DNA from: Gammaproteobacteria bacterium Milos-ODIII6
GTDB taxonomy: Bacteria; Pseudomonadota; Gammaproteobacteria; Chromatiales; Chromatiaceae
Reading direction: 5' to 3'
Length of the DNA: 64,000 bases
Assembly (NCBI GenBank): GCA_029228645.1
Contig: JAPTHR010000002.1
Coordinates: forward strand, 62,001 to 126,000
The position numbers and the translations under genes are program-made. Numbering within the stretch: position 1 is the stretch's first letter; the number at the start of each line of letters is the position of its first letter. Below the pieces are notes generated by a model that was given only the letters and a program-made list of their open reading frames with translations, made no database searches and had not been told where the DNA came from. This document shows, piece after piece, positions 35,333 to 43,196 of this stretch.

Positions 35333-36454
35333 CTACCCGACGGCACGCGAGAGCTTGAATATCGGCAGGATCAGGGAACTGACGATCACGCCCACCAGCA
35401 CCCCCATGATCAGCAACAGGACCGGCTCGGCGAGCCGTGACAGGGTTGCCAGTCGATTGGTGACCTCGCGCTCGTAATGATCCGCGACCCGCCCCATCAC
35501 CCGTGCCAGGTTGCCGGTCTCTTCCCCGGTTCTGATCATCTGGTACACGATCGGGGGAATGAACCGGCTGTCCGCGAATCCCGCGGCCATGCCCTCGCCA
35601 TTGTTGATGCGGTTCTCCACATCGCTGAAGAGACGCCGGAAGATCCGGTTCTGGACCACATCGCGGCCGGCGTGCAATGCATCGATGACGGGGACGCCAT
35701 TGCTCAGCGAAAGCCCGAGAACGCGCAGCGATTGGGTGAGATAGAGCCGCATGAAGACACTGCTCAATGGCGGCGCATGCAGCTTCAGCCAGTCGATTTT
35801 TACCCGGCCATCGGCACTGCGCGCCCAGTAGCGGATACCCAGCATCAGGACCGCCAAGCCCAGCAGAAGCAGTGGCCACTGCAGGCGGAACAGGTCGCTC
35901 AGGCCCATCAGGAAAACCGTGGTCGCCGGCAGTTCGTCCTGGATACCCTCGAAAAGGTCGGAGAACTTGGGAAAGACGAACACCAGCACGAAGATCACCA
36001 CACCCAGTGCGAACACCAACAGAAAGGCCGGATAGGAAAGCGCGGATACCAGGGTGTCATGCAGCTTTTCGCGCTTCTCCTCCATCTCCAGGATCTGATC
36101 GAGCACTTCCGCCATGAAGCCCCCCTCTTCACTCGCGGCGATCAGATTGACATAGGTCGGCGAGAAGACCTGCGGGTGACTGGCGAGCGCGGCCGAGAAC
36201 TGACGCCCCTCGGACACGTCGCGCGCAAGCGTCTCCAGCAGCCGGCGCAGCGCGGGCTTGCTGGCCTGCTGCTGGATCGCCAGCAGCGAGGCGTGCAGAT
36301 TGGTCCCGGTCGAGAGCATCAGGGCCAGCTGTTCGGTGAAGAAGTTGCGATCCTTGTCGCTCACCCGCCCCGCGCGAAGCGACGCGCCCAGGCGGATACC
36401 GTCCGAACCCTTTGCGGCACGCTTCTCCAGATTGACGTTGTATTCGATGGCCAT
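35333..36454 (-). CDS. Type IV pilus inner-membrane platform protein (MshG/PilC/GspF family)
   Basis: A 373-residue polytopic protein with the two tandem GspF domains: RNFFTEQLALMLSTGTNLHA ... GGFMAEVLDQILEMEEKREK and LTQSLRVLGLSLSNGVPVID ... TGEETGNLARVMGRVADHYE. Three membrane helices (about 147-170, 195-212, 345-365). It forms the rotating platform driven by the assembly ATPase encoded 7 bp upstream. Confidence 0.92.
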   Translation of the reverse strand: MAIEYNVNLEKRAAKGSDGIRLGASLRAGRVSDKDRNFFTEQLALMLSTGTNLHASLLAIQQQASKPALRRLLETLARDVSEGRQFSAALASHPQVFSPTYVNLIAASEEGGFMAEVLDQILEMEEKREKLHDTLVSALSYPAFLLVFALGVVIFVLVFVFPKFSDLFEGIQDELPATTVFLMGLSDLFRLQWPLLLLGLAVLMLGIRYWARSADGRVKIDWLKLHAPPLSSVFMRLYLTQSLRVLGLSLSNGVPVIDALHAGRDVVQNRIFRRLFSDVENRINNGEGMAAGFADSRFIPPIVYQMIRTGEETGNLARVMGRVADHYEREVTNRLATLSRLAEPVLLLIMGVLVGVIVSSLILPIFKLSRAVG

Positions 36455-36461
36455 GGTTTAC

Positions 36462-38552
36462 TCAGCTGTTGAGCACGCGCGAAATCTCTTCGATCGTGGT
36501 CTGCCCCTGGAGCACCCGTTGCATGCCGTCGTCGAACAGGTTGTCGATGCCCTTGCCGCGCAGGAACTCGTCCAGGGCGTCGCGGGAAGGATTGCTGATG
36601 ATCAGCTTCTGCAGATCCTCGTCGGTCTCCACGATCTCGTGCACCCCCATGCGCCCCTTGTATCCCGAGTCGTAGCATTCCGGACATCCCCGACCGCGAG
36701 CCAGGCGCACGTTGCCCTTCGCCTGCCAGGCATAACGCTCCACCAGTTCGGTCGGCGCGAGGTACTCGGTCCTGCAACTCGGGCAGATGCCGCGCACCAG
36801 TCGCTGCGCGACCACGCCGATCAGGGCGGAGGACAACAGGTAGGGCTCAACCCCCATATCCAGCATCCGGGTGACCGCACCCACGCTGTCGTTGGTATGC
36901 AGGGTGGAAAGCACCAAATGCCCGGTCAGAGCCGCCTGGACTGCGATCTCCGCGGTTTCCTTCTCCCGGATCTCGCCCACCATCACCACGTCCGGGTCCT
37001 GACGCAGCACGTGTTTGAGGACCTTGGCGAAGGTCAGCCCGATCTGCTCCTTGACCGGGTTCTGGTTGACGATATCAAGTTGATACTCGACCGGGTCCTC
37101 GATCGTGACGATGTTCTTTTCGATACTGTTGAGATAATTCAGCGCGGCATACAGCGTCGTTGTCTTGCCGCTACCGGTCGGACCCGTCACCAGCACCAGG
37201 CCGTAACTTCTGTCCAGCAGACCACGGTAGCGTTCCAGGTTGTCCGGCAACATGCCGATCCGGTTGATGTCGAGGATCGCCTGGTTCTTGTCGAGTACCC
37301 GCAGGACCACCTTCTCGCCATACATGCCCGGCAGGGAGCTGAAACGCAGGTCCACGGGGCGCCCCTGGGTATGCACCTGGATGCGGCCGTCCTGCGGCAG
37401 GCGCCGCTCCGCGATATCCATGTTCGCCATCACCTTGAGGCGCGACACGATCGCCGGATGCAGGCTCATACGCGGCGTCATGACCTCGTAGAGCAGTCCG
37501 TCGATACGCAGACGCACGCGCGCATGCGTCTTGCCGGGCTCGATGTGGATATCACTCGCCTTGTCGGTCACCGCGCGCTGAATAATCGAGTTGACCATGT
37601 TGATGACCGGGCTGTCGCCGGCCATCTCGTCGATTTTTTCATAGTCCGAGGGCTGGTGGCTGTCGACCACCTCGAAGTCGTCGGCCACCTCTTCCAGCAG
37701 CATGGTGCCGTACTGGCTGCCCGAATGCGCCTCGGAGAGGGTCTTGAGTATCTGCTCCTTGCGCGCCAGCACCGGGCGCACGCGCAGACCGGTGCGCTCC
37801 TCGACTTCGCCAAAGCTCGGCGCCGCCTGCGGATCGGCGGTAGCGACGTAGAGATACTCCCGCACCCGGAACAGCGGCAGCATGGCCAACCGCTTGCAAA
37901 CCTCCGGATCGAGCAGACCGATAATGTCCGGGTCGTACAGGCCCGCTTTCAGATCGGCATAGGGAATCCCGAGTTGCTCCCCGAGGGCGCTCAGCAGAAC
38001 CTTTTCGGTGATCCAGCCCTTGTCGATGACGATCTGCCCGAGCCGCCTGCCGCTGGTCTTCTGCAGCAGAATCGCCTCCTGCACCTTGTCCGGCGGAAGC
38101 AGGCCCTTCTCCACCAGGAGATCGCCCAGCCGGATGTTGCGCACCTCGCGGAAGTCCGTGGTGGCATTCTCCGGCCGGTCACCGTCGACCGCCACCGCGA
38201 TGACCCGCTCCAGTCCGGTAATGCGGAAGATTTCCCGGTTGAGCGCATTCACGTTGGCCACTTTGAGCCAGCCGCCCGCCTTGGCCAGGCGTTCCTGGGC
38301 GCTCACCAGCGCTTCCAGGCCGATGCTCTGCACCAGTGGCACACCGGACATATCCACCACCACGCGCGTATCCCACTGCTGCAACGACCGCTCGACCGCC
38401 TGCAGCAGGGGCGCCAGCTCCTCCTCCGTGGAAAGCACCCCACGCGGCGCCAGGTAGGTCATCACCCCCATGCGGGTGCATTGCACCTCGTTGCCCGCAT
38501 CGAGCCCGGCCCCGGTGACCGCCATGTCCGGCTTTTCGGCGTGCTCAGGCAT
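36462..38552 (-). CDS. Pilus assembly ATPase MshE/PilB with N-terminal STAS domain
   Basis: A 696-residue hexameric motor with an unusual layout. Residues about 22-123 form a STAS-like domain (RVVVDMSGVPLVQSIGLEAL, then AKAGGWLKVANVN). Two tandem MshEN motifs, R141 to Q164 and R170 to Q193, each start RLG and follow the RLGxx..G..LxxQ pattern of c-di-GMP-binding MshE. The ATPase core has Walker A GPTGSGKT (457-464), Walker B DPDVVMVGEIRE (519-530) and a Zn-type four-Cys site (C590, C593, C623, C626). It overlaps the EAL gene by 8 bp. Likely the extension motor, regulated by c-di-GMP. Confidence 0.93.
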   Translation of the reverse strand: MPEHAEKPDMAVTGAGLDAGNEVQCTRMGVMTYLAPRGVLSTEEELAPLLQAVERSLQQWDTRVVVDMSGVPLVQSIGLEALVSAQERLAKAGGWLKVANVNALNREIFRITGLERVIAVAVDGDRPENATTDFREVRNIRLGDLLVEKGLLPPDKVQEAILLQKTSGRRLGQIVIDKGWITEKVLLSALGEQLGIPYADLKAGLYDPDIIGLLDPEVCKRLAMLPLFRVREYLYVATADPQAAPSFGEVEERTGLRVRPVLARKEQILKTLSEAHSGSQYGTMLLEEVADDFEVVDSHQPSDYEKIDEMAGDSPVINMVNSIIQRAVTDKASDIHIEPGKTHARVRLRIDGLLYEVMTPRMSLHPAIVSRLKVMANMDIAERRLPQDGRIQVHTQGRPVDLRFSSLPGMYGEKVVLRVLDKNQAILDINRIGMLPDNLERYRGLLDRSYGLVLVTGPTGSGKTTTLYAALNYLNSIEKNIVTIEDPVEYQLDIVNQNPVKEQIGLTFAKVLKHVLRQDPDVVMVGEIREKETAEIAVQAALTGHLVLSTLHTNDSVGAVTRMLDMGVEPYLLSSALIGVVAQRLVRGICPSCRTEYLAPTELVERYAWQAKGNVRLARGRGCPECYDSGYKGRMGVHEIVETDEDLQKLIISNPSRDALDEFLRGKGIDNLFDDGMQRVLQGQTTIEEISRVLNS

Positions 38553-40728
38553 TGATCACCGTCTCCAACTCATTCGTTCCCGCGAGCACCTCGCCCAGAG
38601 GTATGGGGCGGCCAAAGTGGTAGCCCTGCGCATAGTCGACCCCGATCTCGTTGAGCCTGGCCACAATTTCCGCATTCTCGACGTACTCCGCGATGGTCCG
38701 CAGCCCCATCACCTGACCCACCCGGTTGATCGCTGCAACCATCGTCGCGGCAACCTTGTCCTCGTGGATCCGGCGCACAAAGGAACCATCGATCTTGAGA
38801 TAGTCGAGCTCCATTTCCTGCAGGTAAGCAAACGAACTCAGGCCGCTGCCAAAGTCATCCAGGGAGAATCTGCAGCCGAAGTCGCGTACCCGCCGCATGA
38901 ACAGGCGCGCCTCGTCCATGCTCTCGATCGCGGCCGACTCGGTGACCTCGAATACCAGCTGACCCAAAAGATCACCCGCCTGCTGCAATGCCCGGAATAT
39001 CTTCTGCTGCAGTGCGGGATCGTTCAGTGTCTGTCCGGACAGGTTGATGGAAAAACTCCCTTCCAGCCCGCCCGGCGAGTGTTGCTGAGCCGATAATTCC
39101 CTGATCGACTGTTGTACCACCCACCAGTCCAGTTCCGGCATCAGGAAAAAATGCTCTGCCGGTGGAATGAATGTGGCGGGCGACAGGATCTGGCCATCCT
39201 CGGCCTGCAGACGCACCAGGATCTCGTGGTGGCTTCCCTGGATGTCCTCTTTCAAGCTCCGGATCGGCTGTGCATACAGGCGGAAGTGATCATCGCGGAT
39301 CGCCCGCTGGATGCGCCCCATCCATTCGGCCTCGCCGCGCCTGAGCGTGAGCACACTGTTCGATTCCCGGTACACCTCGGTGCGGTTGACACCCTTGGTC
39401 TTGGCTGCACGCAGGGCCGTCTCCGCCATCGAGAGCACCTCCGAGACATCCCGGATTCCCGGATTGAGTTCTACGCCCCCGATACACGCGCTCAGCGCGC
39501 ACGCCTCCCCCTGCCACTGGTAGTCCAGTTTGGTAATCAGTTGCCGCAGCGTATTGCCGAGCACCTCGGCCCTTTGCCCGGCCCCATTCTCCAACAGCAG
39601 GCCAAATCGGCCGCCGCCCAGGCGTGCGGCGCTGCCCTCCGGGCCAGCCAGATCCGAGAGCAGGCGGCCGGCCTTGACCAGCACCTCGTCTCCCACCTCG
39701 CGCCCGCTCATGTCGTTGATCACATTGAAGCGATCGATGTCGACCAGCAGCAGGACCGGTGCGGGCTCCACCTGCCTCGCGTTATCGAGCGCTTGCCGGA
39801 TCGCCCACTCCAGGCTCTGCGCATTCTCCATCCCGGTCAGGGGATCGAAGTTGACCTGCAGCGCCTTGTCGATACGGCCTGCCATCACCTCGAGCATATT
39901 GCGGTCGCTGTTCTCGAAATCCCCACCGTCCCTTTTGTTCAGCACCAGCAAAACGCCGATGATGCGCGCGCCACCGGCTAGCAGTGGAGCGATCATCAGC
40001 TTGTTGTCCGGCGACGGCGGGAGTGACCAGGCCAGCTGTTCCGCATCGCTGTTGACCACCACAGCGGTATCGGGATCCTTTTGCAGTGCCGCATGCAGCC
40101 GCAGGTGATCCAGCAGCCCCGGCCAGATGCGTTCGACTTCCTCCTCGGCCGGGTCAAAGCACTGGATGCGTTTTCTCAGGACCAACAGGCCGCAGGCGGC
40201 AACATCCAGCGCATTGCCGGTGTGTCGCACCAATTGCGCCAGGGACTCGTATCCAAAACTGACCGACGCGCGTGCCATCTCCGCCGCGAACATCATGTTG
40301 AGTTCGTCATACCGCGCAGCGAGATCGTCGGCCATGCTGTCCAATTCCGCATTCAGCAGAAAATCACGCCGCAATCCCTCGCAGACCAGATGGCAGAGTC
40401 GAATATGATCGGCCTTGCTATTCCCGAGGGTCAGCAGCGCAATGAAGACCAGATCATCCTGTTCATCGCGAATCCGGCAGCATAGCGCGGTACCCTTGTT
40501 CGGCAGGCATTCCTCCAGCACCTCGGAAGAACCCTCCGCCCCTGCCTGGTCGCGCGCGCGAAACCTCCGGATCGTTTCCGGCGAGAGCTCGTTGTCCTCG
40601 GGCGCATCGGCCCACACGGGGCGCCAGCGATCATCGAGCAAGCGGAAGTCAATCAGGTCGACCCCGGCCGCCCGCAGGAGGGCGACGCTGTTTTCGACTT
40701 CCAGCTGATCGATCACCCAGTTTGCCAT
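38545..40728 (-). CDS. GAF / degenerate GGDEF / EAL c-di-GMP phosphodiesterase
   Basis: A 727-residue cytoplasmic protein. An N-terminal region of unknown type is followed by a GAF-like domain (about 150-290), a GGDEF domain whose active loop is GGGRF (371-375) and so inactive as a cyclase, and an EAL domain. EAL ligands are present: E502 (EIL form of EAL), N562, E594, D624-D625, K645, E681 and Q701. Predicted to hydrolyse c-di-GMP, with the GGDEF domain possibly a GTP sensor. It overlaps the motor gene by 8 bp, tying it to pilus control. Confidence 0.9.
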   Translation of the reverse strand: MANWVIDQLEVENSVALLRAAGVDLIDFRLLDDRWRPVWADAPEDNELSPETIRRFRARDQAGAEGSSEVLEECLPNKGTALCCRIRDEQDDLVFIALLTLGNSKADHIRLCHLVCEGLRRDFLLNAELDSMADDLAARYDELNMMFAAEMARASVSFGYESLAQLVRHTGNALDVAACGLLVLRKRIQCFDPAEEEVERIWPGLLDHLRLHAALQKDPDTAVVVNSDAEQLAWSLPPSPDNKLMIAPLLAGGARIIGVLLVLNKRDGGDFENSDRNMLEVMAGRIDKALQVNFDPLTGMENAQSLEWAIRQALDNARQVEPAPVLLLVDIDRFNVINDMSGREVGDEVLVKAGRLLSDLAGPEGSAARLGGGRFGLLLENGAGQRAEVLGNTLRQLITKLDYQWQGEACALSACIGGVELNPGIRDVSEVLSMAETALRAAKTKGVNRTEVYRESNSVLTLRRGEAEWMGRIQRAIRDDHFRLYAQPIRSLKEDIQGSHHEILVRLQAEDGQILSPATFIPPAEHFFLMPELDWWVVQQSIRELSAQQHSPGGLEGSFSINLSGQTLNDPALQQKIFRALQQAGDLLGQLVFEVTESAAIESMDEARLFMRRVRDFGCRFSLDDFGSGLSSFAYLQEMELDYLKIDGSFVRRIHEDKVAATMVAAINRVGQVMGLRTIAEYVENAEIVARLNEIGVDYAQGYHFGRPIPLGEVLAGTNELETVINA

Positions 40729-40732
40729 TGCG

Positions 40733-41116
40733 TCAGCAGGCTTTGCGCTCGTTCAGTTCAAAATAACTGTCCAGCTCGGCGATCACCCGGCGCATGCTGA
40801 CCGGCTTCTCCAGAAACACGAGCTTATCGATGCCACGCGACCATTCCCGATGCTCGAGCTCCGTGCGTGAGGTCACGACAAAGATCAGAAATTGGCGCGC
40901 CGGCAGCGTCTCCTGGATTTTTCGGCAGAGTTCCTCGCCGGTCATGCGCGGCATCTCGATATCGGTAATCAGCACATCCGGCGGATCCTCGAGGATGCGC
41001 TCGAGCGCGACCGCGCCGTTCGGAACGCCCTCCACCCGGTAACCCTGGCGTTCCAGCGCCTGCGCCATCACGCGAATGACATGCCGCTGATCATCGGCAA
41101 TCAGGATTCTCTTCAT
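40733..41116 (-). CDS. Single-domain response regulator (CheY-like)
   Basis: A 127-residue receiver with no output domain. The acidic pocket is D8-D9, the phospho-acceptor D52 (LITDIEMPRMTG), T82 and K104-P105, all present. It starts within the histidine kinase stop (ATGA) and ends 4 bp before the EAL gene, so kinase, receiver, EAL protein and motor are translationally linked. It may bind the EAL protein or the STAS-motor; that is inference. Confidence 0.92.
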   Translation of the reverse strand: MKRILIADDQRHVIRVMAQALERQGYRVEGVPNGAVALERILEDPPDVLITDIEMPRMTGEELCRKIQETLPARQFLIFVVTSRTELEHREWSRGIDKLVFLEKPVSMRRVIAELDSYFELNERKAC

Positions 41117-42951
41117 GCGTTCGCCACCTGCAGCAGGTTTGCCGTATCTTTGGGAATTCGAATGCGGAAAGTCGTGCCCTTGTCCGGGATGCTGTCCACT
41201 TCAAGGCTGCCGTGATGCAGCCGAATAATCTGCTGCGCCAGCGGAAGACCCAGGCCATGGCCCTGCTGCGCCCGCACCCTGTCGTCGTCGGAGCGGTAGA
41301 ACTTGTCGAAGATGCGGGCCTGCTCATCGGGGCGGATGCCAAGCCCGGTGTCGGTGACGCGCACCTCGACCCATTCCGCCGTCTCTGCGGCCTGCAGCAC
41401 GACTTTGCCACCGGGCCGGTTGTATTTGATCGCGTTGGTCAACAGGTTGTTGAGCGCGATGCGCAACATCTCCTTGTCCACGTTCACCGCGCCAATCTCA
41501 CGCGGCAGATCGAGTTCGAACCCGATATCGCGTCCACGCCCGCTCTGGGAAACGTTGTCGAAGGCGTCCTGCAGCAGTTCCACCAACCGCACCCGACCGC
41601 GATCGAGTGTGCCTCCACCCAATTCCAGGCGGTTCAGCGCCAGCATGCCGTTGATCAGTTCGGCCAGGCGCTCGACCTCGTCGTGGATGACATTGACCGC
41701 TTCGATGCGATAGGCCTTGTCTTCTCCGTCCTCACCGAGCAGCGATTCGCTGTACATCGACAGCACGTTCAGCGGGGTTTTCAGCTCGTGCGCCAGCTGG
41801 GTCACGAACTCGATCTGGCCGCGCTTGGCGGCCTGCTCCTCGGCGATATCCCGAAACACCACCAGGGTGCCGAGCAACTCGTTTTCCCGCTTCGGCGAGA
41901 ACAGGGGATAGGCGCGAACCTCGAACAGGTGTTCATTGTCTCCGGAAGGGGAGTACTGCATCGAATCGGTGACGATGCCCATGTGGCGCGCATTACGCAG
42001 TGGCGACAGGTAACGCAGGAGCTCCTGGCTTTTGCAGAAATCCGAGGGCGGATGGCCGACCAGCTCCCCTTCCGGCACGTTCAGAATGCCGGGCACCCGT
42101 GCGTTGGCATAGCTGATCACTCCCGTCTCATCCAGGACCATGACGGCATCCGGCAGGGTGCCCAGGATGGACTCGATCTTGCCCTGGCGATACATCAGCA
42201 GCTTGCTGGAGGTTTCCATGTGTTCGTGCTCGTCCTCCAGCACCTTGACGCGCTCGGTCGCCATATCCACGAACTGGTTGAACCGTGAGATGAAATCGCT
42301 CATCTCCTCGTTCGGGGCGACTTCCGTCTTCTGCAGGACGCCCTGCTCCATCACCCGGTCGATGCGCTCGCTGACCGAGCGCAGGGATGCCGTCTCGCGA
42401 CGGAGCAGGAAATAGAAAATCGGCACCAGCAGGAACACCACCAGTCCCAGTTGCGCGGCATAGGACAGGGTGTTCAGGTCGACATCCAGGGTGGGTTTGA
42501 GGTAGCCCAGCCGGACATAACCTTCAAGGTTGCCGTCCGAGATCACCGGCGCGTGGAATTCGATCAGCGGATCGCCGCCGCTGGCAGCGGGAAACTCCCG
42601 CTCGCCCAGCCAGGCGGAAGGATCGGCCGGAGGATTCGCATTCGGCACGATCACGCCGGGCGCCGCCTCCAATGCCACGGGCTTGCCGTCCGGGCTCACC
42701 ACGGCCACGTAGGCGAAGTCGTCGCGGCTGTGGGAGTGACGCAGGGCCCGAAGCACGCCACCGGTGGCACTGCTGGGCACCAGTTCCTGCCAGGACATGC
42801 CCCCGAGAACCCGCGCCAGTGCCACGCCCTGCCCGCGGACCTGTTCCATGCGCGCCTGGGTGTGTTCGAACAGGAACATGTACGCGACAACCGCCATCAC
42901 ACCCAGGGATGCGACCACTATTCCAAGCCCTGTTCGTTCGCTTCTCTGCAC
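41113..42951 (-). CDS. Membrane sensor histidine kinase (dCache/PAS-type input)
   Basis: A 612-residue kinase. Membrane helices at about 9-28 and 165-183 enclose a periplasmic sensor (about 30-160). A HAMP-like linker, a PAS domain (about 258-375, MVLDETGVISYANARVPGIL), HisKA with phospho-acceptor H388 (LAHELKTPLN) and HATPase_c (NNLLTNAIKYN, DTGLGI, GHGLGLPLAQQI) follow. The GTG start at 42951 has GGAGG 5 nt upstream. Partner is the receiver encoded immediately downstream. Confidence 0.92.
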   Translation of the reverse strand: MQRSERTGLGIVVASLGVMAVVAYMFLFEHTQARMEQVRGQGVALARVLGGMSWQELVPSSATGGVLRALRHSHSRDDFAYVAVVSPDGKPVALEAAPGVIVPNANPPADPSAWLGEREFPAASGGDPLIEFHAPVISDGNLEGYVRLGYLKPTLDVDLNTLSYAAQLGLVVFLLVPIFYFLLRRETASLRSVSERIDRVMEQGVLQKTEVAPNEEMSDFISRFNQFVDMATERVKVLEDEHEHMETSSKLLMYRQGKIESILGTLPDAVMVLDETGVISYANARVPGILNVPEGELVGHPPSDFCKSQELLRYLSPLRNARHMGIVTDSMQYSPSGDNEHLFEVRAYPLFSPKRENELLGTLVVFRDIAEEQAAKRGQIEFVTQLAHELKTPLNVLSMYSESLLGEDGEDKAYRIEAVNVIHDEVERLAELINGMLALNRLELGGGTLDRGRVRLVELLQDAFDNVSQSGRGRDIGFELDLPREIGAVNVDKEMLRIALNNLLTNAIKYNRPGGKVVLQAAETAEWVEVRVTDTGLGIRPDEQARIFDKFYRSDDDRVRAQQGHGLGLPLAQQIIRLHHGSLEVDSIPDKGTTFRIRIPKDTANLLQVANA

Positions 42952-43196
42952 CGAGTCCTCCAGGCTGACGCACGGCGATCGGGTTTCCGACCGGATAGGC
43001 GCGTTCTGACAGTTCTGGGTATCGTTCGATGGCGGGATTTCTTTAATTCACACGGGGCTGGAAGCGCGATCCTGGAGCGTCTCGGGGACGCGGGCGGTTC
43101 AGCCGGTGATGTATACCAAACCGACCGATTGCGGACAGGCACACTGCAGCCGCAGCCGGAGCGATGGCTTCAGCCCCAGGCTCCCCTGGCAGGCGT

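Noticed and set aside
36258-38555. A 765-codon open frame on the plus strand opposite the MshE-like gene
   Set aside because: It is antisense to a gene with complete motifs, has His/Arg/Gln-rich composition with no domain pattern, and is a common artefact in GC-rich DNA.
41113-42951. Kinase as direct regulator of pilin transcription (PilS-like)
   Set aside because: The adjacent receiver has no DNA-binding or sigma-54 domain and I found no convincing sigma-54 site ahead of the pilin.
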